Below are positions 44,034 through 48,312 of a stretch of 48,312 nucleotides of DNA, piece by piece. The notes beneath the pieces are model-generated. The model was not told where the DNA came from, searched no databases, and saw nothing but the letters and a program-made list of their open reading frames with translations. The DNA comes from Myxococcales bacterium (GTDB taxonomy: Bacteria; Myxococcota_A; Polyangia; Fen-1088): the NCBI GenBank assembly GCA_003142855.1, contig PLNW01000156.1:1-48312 (forward strand). Direction: 5' to 3'. Each line of letters starts with the position of its first letter. Positions within the stretch are counted from its first letter, which is position 1. The position numbers and the translations under genes are program-made.

Positions 44034-46613
44034 CTAGCGCAAGTGCTTCGCAAGCCCAGCCGTGTTCGCGCCCCGGCGACGCCAATGCAGTCCAACCCAC
44101 GCCAGGCCGAGCAGGAAAGAGCCAACGTCCCGAGATCTCGGGTTCGCGGCCTTTCCGCCTAGCCCGCAACTGCAGCTGCTCGCTGTTGCGCTTGTGGCAC
44201 TACTGGACGATGCCGTGGCCCCAGCCGTTCCGGCTAGATTCCCGCCCATGTTCGTCGAGCTACTAGTCAGCGGTGCGGTCCCCGTGCTCGTCAAACCGCC
44301 GGTCGGGGTCGCGCCGGCTGTGCTGGTCGCGCCGTTTGTGCTGGTCGCTACGCCGGTCGCGACTGCGCCTCCGGAGTCGGTCGCGCCGCCGGCGCTCATG
44401 ACGCCACCAGCGTTGGTGGCGCTGCCGGTGCTTGCGGCCCCACCCGCACTCGTGCCGCCGCCGATGCTGGTCGCCCCGCTCGCGCCCGTAGTCCCGCTCG
44501 CGCTCATGCCGCTGCTCGCGCCCGTGGTCCCGCCCGCGCTGGTAGTGCCGCCTGTGGCCGGGGCACCGCCGCTGTTCATCGTGCTGACGGTGCCGCCAGT
44601 TCCCCCGGTGTTTCGCGATCCGCCCGATCCGGTGGAGCCACCGACGCTGGTCGTGCCTCCGTCGTCGCCGGTGTTGCCACACGCCCCGCCAGCTTGGCCG
44701 CCCGTGCCGGAGCTGGCAAAGGCGGGGATGGGAATCATCAGGTTCTTCTTGATGTCGACATAGGCAGGCTCAATGCCGGCGCCGCTGATGGTGGATGCCA
44801 GCGTCCCGGCATTGTCGGACATTGTGTTGGTGCCGGGGTGGTTGGTGCTGATGGCAGGGCAATTGACCAGGACGTTGTGACTGACGGTATATCCGCTGGT
44901 TTGCTCGTCCAGGTACAGGCCATGATCGCCGTAGTCAGCCCACTGGGACTTCTGGAAATCATGGATGTAGTTGTATTCCATCTGGGAGCCCGAACCCTGG
45001 TTGGACAGGGTATAGATGCCGCCGCCATCAGCCAGGATCTTCACGATGTTGTTCACGTCGTTGTAGTTGATCCGGTTGCCGCTCATGGCGTTGGCCGTGG
45101 CGGTCCAGCCGAAACCGACCGAGATTCCGGTGTAGTTCACGTCCGAGACTTCGTTGTGCTCGATGTCGATGGCTCGCGGATATCCGCACGCAATGCCGCA
45201 GGCGCCTTGGATCTCGGTGGTGACGTTGGTGATGTAATTGTCCTTGATGGTGTCGTTGGTGCAAATCTCGCTCGCGTTGCTCGGGTTGTAGGCGATGTGA
45301 AACTCGGTGGTCTCGTCCTGAACGAACTTGCCGACCGAGACGCCGGCGCCGCCGATATCCGTGAACACATTCCCCACGATGGTGTCGTCATGCGTGCCGT
45401 AGTTGAAGTCGAGCCCGGTAGCGGCCATCTGGGTGAAGGTGTTTCGCTCGAACCATATGTTATTGGCATTCGCGACCAGGACCCCGGCGGATGGCCTGCC
45501 CACGTACTGCTGGTTCTGCGCGGTCGCCGACACGTTGTACTGTCCTGCCTGGCCGTCCAGGAAGCCGAAGTTGCTCGGCCGCAAGTACGTGGAATGGGCG
45601 AAGGCCAGGCCCTGGAACCAGATGTGGTGCGCGGGGCTGGTGTCGGCACTGGCACCCATGATGCTGACCAGGGTTTCAACCATCGGCGCAACGACCGTGG
45701 CGGTGGCCATGTCCTCGCCGGTCCGTGGTTCGTAGTAGAGGGTGTTCGTGGTTTCGTTCAGATACCACTCGCCCGGGACGTCGAGAAACTCGAGCGCGTT
45801 TTCGAAGTAGTAGGCCTGCTTCACGGATGCAAGAATGGGAAAAGGTCTTTGAGACAGGATGCCAGCTTCCGGACTCTGGAATTTCAGGAAGGCGGTGGCG
45901 CCCGTCGTGGAATACGACGCCAGACGTAGGGTTGCATCGCCCCAGTTGATCATCAGGTGCATTTCCACCTTGGTCAGGTTGTTCCAGTTCGCAACCTGCG
46001 AGCTCGAGACCTGTACGTTGGGGACAGTCTGGTCGGCTCCAGTGATTCGATTGAAGTTGGCCGCTCCTCCCGTGCCCAGATTCGGGGAACGTGCCCGGAT
46101 CGCCTTGGCTCCATTGACGTAGAGTTGGCGGAACCGCGACGTGACGCCAGTGGACTGCCATATGCTCTTCGCCGAATCAGAAAGAGTCCATCCACCGATT
46201 GGTTGGCCGCCTGTCAAGAGAGGTGTTTCGCTCGGGTAGTTGAGGTATTTGACGTAGAAGCCCTTGGTTCCGGAATCGGCGGCAGCAAAGGCAAGCGTGC
46301 TGGTCAAGGGATACGTGCCGCCGCGAAGGTAGACGATGATGTCGCCGGTCATGGCGCTGTTCACTGTGCGCACGACATCGCGAGCCTTGGAGAGCGTGCG
46401 AAAGGGCAGCGCCAGAGTGCCCGGATTGCAGTCGTTGCCTTGGGGCGAGACGTAGTAGGTCGCCTGTGCGTTCGCCGACGCGTCAGCCGTTCCGCCGTCG
46501 GCGGCCAGGGCGCCATGAGGCACGGCGAGCAACGCAGCAAGCAGCCACTGCGCGATGTGCGAAGGCCGAGGAATCGTGCCCAACAGTGGCAATTCGTAGA
46601 TTCTGCCTTTCAT
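44034..46613 (-). CDS. GH141-like beta-helix glycosidase with MYXO-CTERM tail
   Basis: Encodes 859 aa from ATG 46613 (GAGGA four bases away). Signal peptide ends after HGALAADG (about residue 38). YYVSPQGNDCNPGTLALPFRTLSKARDVVR, DIIVYLRGGTYPL and RQLYVNGAKAIRARSPN near the start, a YLNETTNTLYYEPRTGEDM bridge, then a long right-handed beta-helix (to about 640), match GH141 proteins (fucosidase/xylanase type). A linker of about 170 Gly/Ser/Thr/Ala residues follows, then SSCSCGLGG, a hydrophobic segment and WRRR: a MYXO-CTERM-like tail with a 9-residue extension. Starts 17 bases after the GH2 stop, so they are co-transcribed. Confidence 0.82.
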   Translation of the reverse strand: MKGRIYELPLLGTIPRPSHIAQWLLAALLAVPHGALAADGGTADASANAQATYYVSPQGNDCNPGTLALPFRTLSKARDVVRTVNSAMTGDIIVYLRGGTYPLTSTLAFAAADSGTKGFYVKYLNYPSETPLLTGGQPIGGWTLSDSAKSIWQSTGVTSRFRQLYVNGAKAIRARSPNLGTGGAANFNRITGADQTVPNVQVSSSQVANWNNLTKVEMHLMINWGDATLRLASYSTTGATAFLKFQSPEAGILSQRPFPILASVKQAYYFENALEFLDVPGEWYLNETTNTLYYEPRTGEDMATATVVAPMVETLVSIMGASADTSPAHHIWFQGLAFAHSTYLRPSNFGFLDGQAGQYNVSATAQNQQYVGRPSAGVLVANANNIWFERNTFTQMAATGLDFNYGTHDDTIVGNVFTDIGGAGVSVGKFVQDETTEFHIAYNPSNASEICTNDTIKDNYITNVTTEIQGACGIACGYPRAIDIEHNEVSDVNYTGISVGFGWTATANAMSGNRINYNDVNNIVKILADGGGIYTLSNQGSGSQMEYNYIHDFQKSQWADYGDHGLYLDEQTSGYTVSHNVLVNCPAISTNHPGTNTMSDNAGTLASTISGAGIEPAYVDIKKNLMIPIPAFASSGTGGQAGGACGNTGDDGGTTSVGGSTGSGGSRNTGGTGGTVSTMNSGGAPATGGTTSAGGTTGASSGMSASGTTGASGATSIGGGTSAGGAASTGSATNAGGVMSAGGATDSGGAVATGVATSTNGATSTAGATPTGGLTSTGTAPLTSSSTNMGGNLAGTAGATASSSSATSATASSCSCGLGGKAANPRSRDVGSFLLGLAWVGLHWRRRGANTAGLAKHLR
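44220..44710 (-). repeat. Gly-rich repeat linker, GH141 gene
   Basis: Degenerate TTSAGG/ATSTNG-type repeats between the beta-helix and the C-terminal tail. They are G/C balanced and give long false frames on the plus strand. Confidence 0.65.
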
Positions 46614-46630
46614 GCGGTCCTCGTGGATCA

Positions 46631-48295
46631 TCAGTCGCAGGTCCCAGAGCACGGAACGAAGCTGCCTGCGCTGGCCTGGATGGTGGCGCTGGAGCCTGTG
46701 AGCCCTGTGGCAGAAGCCGTGACCGTGATGGTTCCCGGTCCCGTGGCTTGGACGAGGGCGTAGGCAATGCCCTGGTAGGCGTTGCGCACTTTGCCGCGGA
46801 AGGTTTCGTTGGTCATGCTCGCGCTGTCCACGGCCACGATGGTGCCCGGACCGGTGATGGCGAATGTGACAGCAGCGGATGAGCTGGTCACAACATGTCC
46901 GGCGGCGTCTGCGATGGTGGCCTGGACGAACGAAATATCGTCCCAGTCAGCCACGATTGCGGTGTGGTCAGCCGTGAGGACAACCTGGGTCGCGGTCGTG
47001 CCCGTGGCTGGCGGCGTGGTCTTGGGCGCTCCCCAGATGGTTTGCCACGCGTACCCGAGGGTCTTCACGCCCCCAAGCTCGTCCATGATTCCCGACGTGT
47101 TGCCGATACTGGGCCACGCCTTGTCGGCTTCGCCCAGATAGTCGACGCCGGTCCACATGAACTCGCCAGTGAGGCCGGGATTGGCAGTCACACTGGCCCA
47201 GGTGCTGGTTTCAGTACCAAATTCGGTCAGCAATCCCGATTTCGTTTTCACTTGAACCATAGCCTTGAGGCAGGTGGCGAGGTCGCAATTGTCGCCCCAG
47301 ACGTCAAGCAGATCGCTCGTCTCCGTGCCCGGATAATCTCCGATCGAGGCCGGGCTCTGCAACGCCTGGGTATCACTGCGCGAGGGATCCAGAGCGTGAC
47401 TCATCGCAATCATTTTGGTGAGGTAGGGCGTTCGATAACTGAGGCCATGACCGATTTCGTTTCCCACGCTGTACAAGGCCACGCTGGGGTGGTTGCGATC
47501 GCGCATGATCCAGCCCGTGAAGTCGACCTGGTACCAGACCGCAGTCGCATCGCTCACCCCAGTCACCGCCGGCAGCGGCGGCATCCCGGTGGGCGTCGAC
47601 GCGGCCACATCGAAGTACTTGGAGTAGTCGCCCTTGTCGGCGTACTTGGTGGTGGTCCAGGTGTCAGCAAATTCGTCGAGGACCAGAATGCCCATGCGAT
47701 CGGTCATGTCGAGGAAGTCCGGGCTGGGCGGGTCGTGGGCTGTGCGCCAGGCGTTCACACCCAGTGCCTTGAGCTGAGCCAGGCGGCGCTGTATCGCACG
47801 TTTCGGCGGGGCCATTCCCAGGCCGTGATAGTCTTGATGGTTGGCAACGCCCTGGAACTTCAGGCTCTTGCCATTGAGGGTCACTCCGGTGTCGAATTTG
47901 ATCTCCCGGATGCCAAAGCTTTGGACGTCGTCGTCCACTGTGGCTCCGCCAACTTTCACGCTGGTCACAAGCTGATACATGTTGGGATGTTCGAGATCCC
48001 AAAGCTGGGGATTGCTGACCAGGACACTGAAGGTGAAGTTGGCCCTGGCGCCGGCCGCGATGGTCTGGGCGGCGGTTGTGACAGGCGCCAGCGCACCGCT
48101 AGGACTGCTGACCACGCCCTGCACAGTCACGCTTTCCGACGTGGTGCCTGAGTTGAGCACTGTGGTTTGAACATTCACCGTGGCCGACGCGGCGGTTGGC
48201 GCCGGGGTTTGGATGTACGTCGCCCATTGGTCGACATGCACTGGATTGGTCTCGATCACGCGCACGTGGCGGTAGATTCCAGCGCCCGTGTAGCA
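46631..48295 (-). CDS. GH2 glycosidase, 5' truncated at window edge
   Basis: About 555 codons remain. In frame beyond the apparent GTG at 48265 comes YTGAGIYRHV, the conserved end of the GH2 N-terminal sandwich (WYxGAGIYR), so the true gene continues upstream; it then meets a TAG at 48296-48298, inside a copy of the terminal repeat of the 162-bp element. Present: Ig-like domain, barrel with FQGVANHQDYHGLG, NAWRTAHDPPSPDFLDM, acid/base Glu in YSVGNEIGHG, the nucleophile region LLTEFGTETST, and C-terminal Ig-like domains ending SGTCD. Probably beta-galactosidase or beta-glucuronidase like. Interrupted by insertion, or the assembly ended in a repeat. Confidence 0.85.
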   Translation of the reverse strand, partial: CYTGAGIYRHVRVIETNPVHVDQWATYIQTPAPTAASATVNVQTTVLNSGTTSESVTVQGVVSSPSGALAPVTTAAQTIAAGARANFTFSVLVSNPQLWDLEHPNMYQLVTSVKVGGATVDDDVQSFGIREIKFDTGVTLNGKSLKFQGVANHQDYHGLGMAPPKRAIQRRLAQLKALGVNAWRTAHDPPSPDFLDMTDRMGILVLDEFADTWTTTKYADKGDYSKYFDVAASTPTGMPPLPAVTGVSDATAVWYQVDFTGWIMRDRNHPSVALYSVGNEIGHGLSYRTPYLTKMIAMSHALDPSRSDTQALQSPASIGDYPGTETSDLLDVWGDNCDLATCLKAMVQVKTKSGLLTEFGTETSTWASVTANPGLTGEFMWTGVDYLGEADKAWPSIGNTSGIMDELGGVKTLGYAWQTIWGAPKTTPPATGTTATQVVLTADHTAIVADWDDISFVQATIADAAGHVVTSSSAAVTFAITGPGTIVAVDSASMTNETFRGKVRNAYQGIAYALVQATGPGTITVTASATGLTGSSATIQASAGSFVPCSGTCD

Positions 48296-48312
48296 CTACT
48301 GATTCAAAAAGT
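48291..48312. repeat. Terminal repeat copy at window end
   Basis: TAGCACTACTGATT matches the first 14 bases of the ends of the 162-bp element at 34813-34974, then diverges (CAAAAAGT). Lies directly against the GH2 coding sequence, with the same boundary TA at its outer end. Confidence 0.6.

Noticed and set aside
44694..48151. Plus-strand open frames of about 410 codons opposite GH141 and GH2
   Set aside because: Antisense shadows of genes with clear catalytic motifs.

Overview
The window looks like a stretch of a high-GC myxobacterial-type genome (Myxococcota, most likely Polyangia; inferred, not proven). The reasons are the very high GC with GTG starts, many lipoproteins with long Gly/Ser/Thr/Ala 'GGTxx' linkers, C-terminal GCSC + membrane helix + Arg/Lys tails of the MYXO-CTERM type, and a fibro-slime domain protein. 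No rRNA, tRNA, CRISPR array or phage module was seen. The dominant theme is breakdown of plant cell-wall polysaccharide, with capture and metabolism of the sugars released.

Layout. (1) 28-6576: a divergent surface module. One minus-strand lipoprotein faces a compact plus-strand run of two paralogous predicted outer-membrane beta-barrels and two secreted or lipoprotein partners with a sugar-binding-like C-terminal fold; a near-perfect palindrome sits between the divergent starts. (2) 6714-10368: a secreted GH44 endoglucanase/xyloglucanase, divergent from a ROK-family regulator. (3) 10369-12093: a small accessory island with an Imm11/DUF1629-like immunity protein, a transposase-like remnant and a VapBC-type toxin-antitoxin pair. 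(4) 12094-21115: the xylose core, with xylA, xylB (eukaryotic XYLB-like) and an ABC ATPase on the minus strand, divergent from a sugar-binding protein, two permeases and a cytoplasmic GH43 enzyme. (5) 21091-29404: two large multi-pass membrane proteins, a small secreted protein, and a tight three-gene operon (deacetylase-like, ATP-grasp, HAD-GT2 fusion) probably for a surface glycan. (6) 29391-34474: fibro-slime protein, GH105 and a GH43-like propeller with a MYXO-CTERM tail, followed by the orphan tail of a lost paralogue. (7) 34813-34974: a 162-bp element with terminal inverted repeats, then a PD40 lipoprotein. (8) 35978-38745: ECF sigma, zinc-finger anti-sigma and an envelope protein. (9) 38764-48312: GH29, GH2, GH141 and a second GH2, all on the minus strand.

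Working together: surface enzymes (GH44, GH29, GH2, GH141, GH105) would trim a fucosylated, galactosylated xyloglucan or pectic polymer. The ABC transporter would import short xylosides, GH43 would cleave them in the cytoplasm, and XylA/XylB would feed xylulose-5-phosphate to central metabolism under a ROK repressor. No TonB/SusCD pair is present, so the paired beta-barrels of region 1 are the best candidate for an undescribed outer-membrane glycan uptake or docking complex.

The downstream GH2 gene is cut by the window edge exactly where the terminal repeat of the 162-bp element appears, and the other GH2 gene carries a one-base slip in its repeat linker. Both suggest ongoing repeat-driven remodelling of this CAZyme locus, or assembly limits at repeats.
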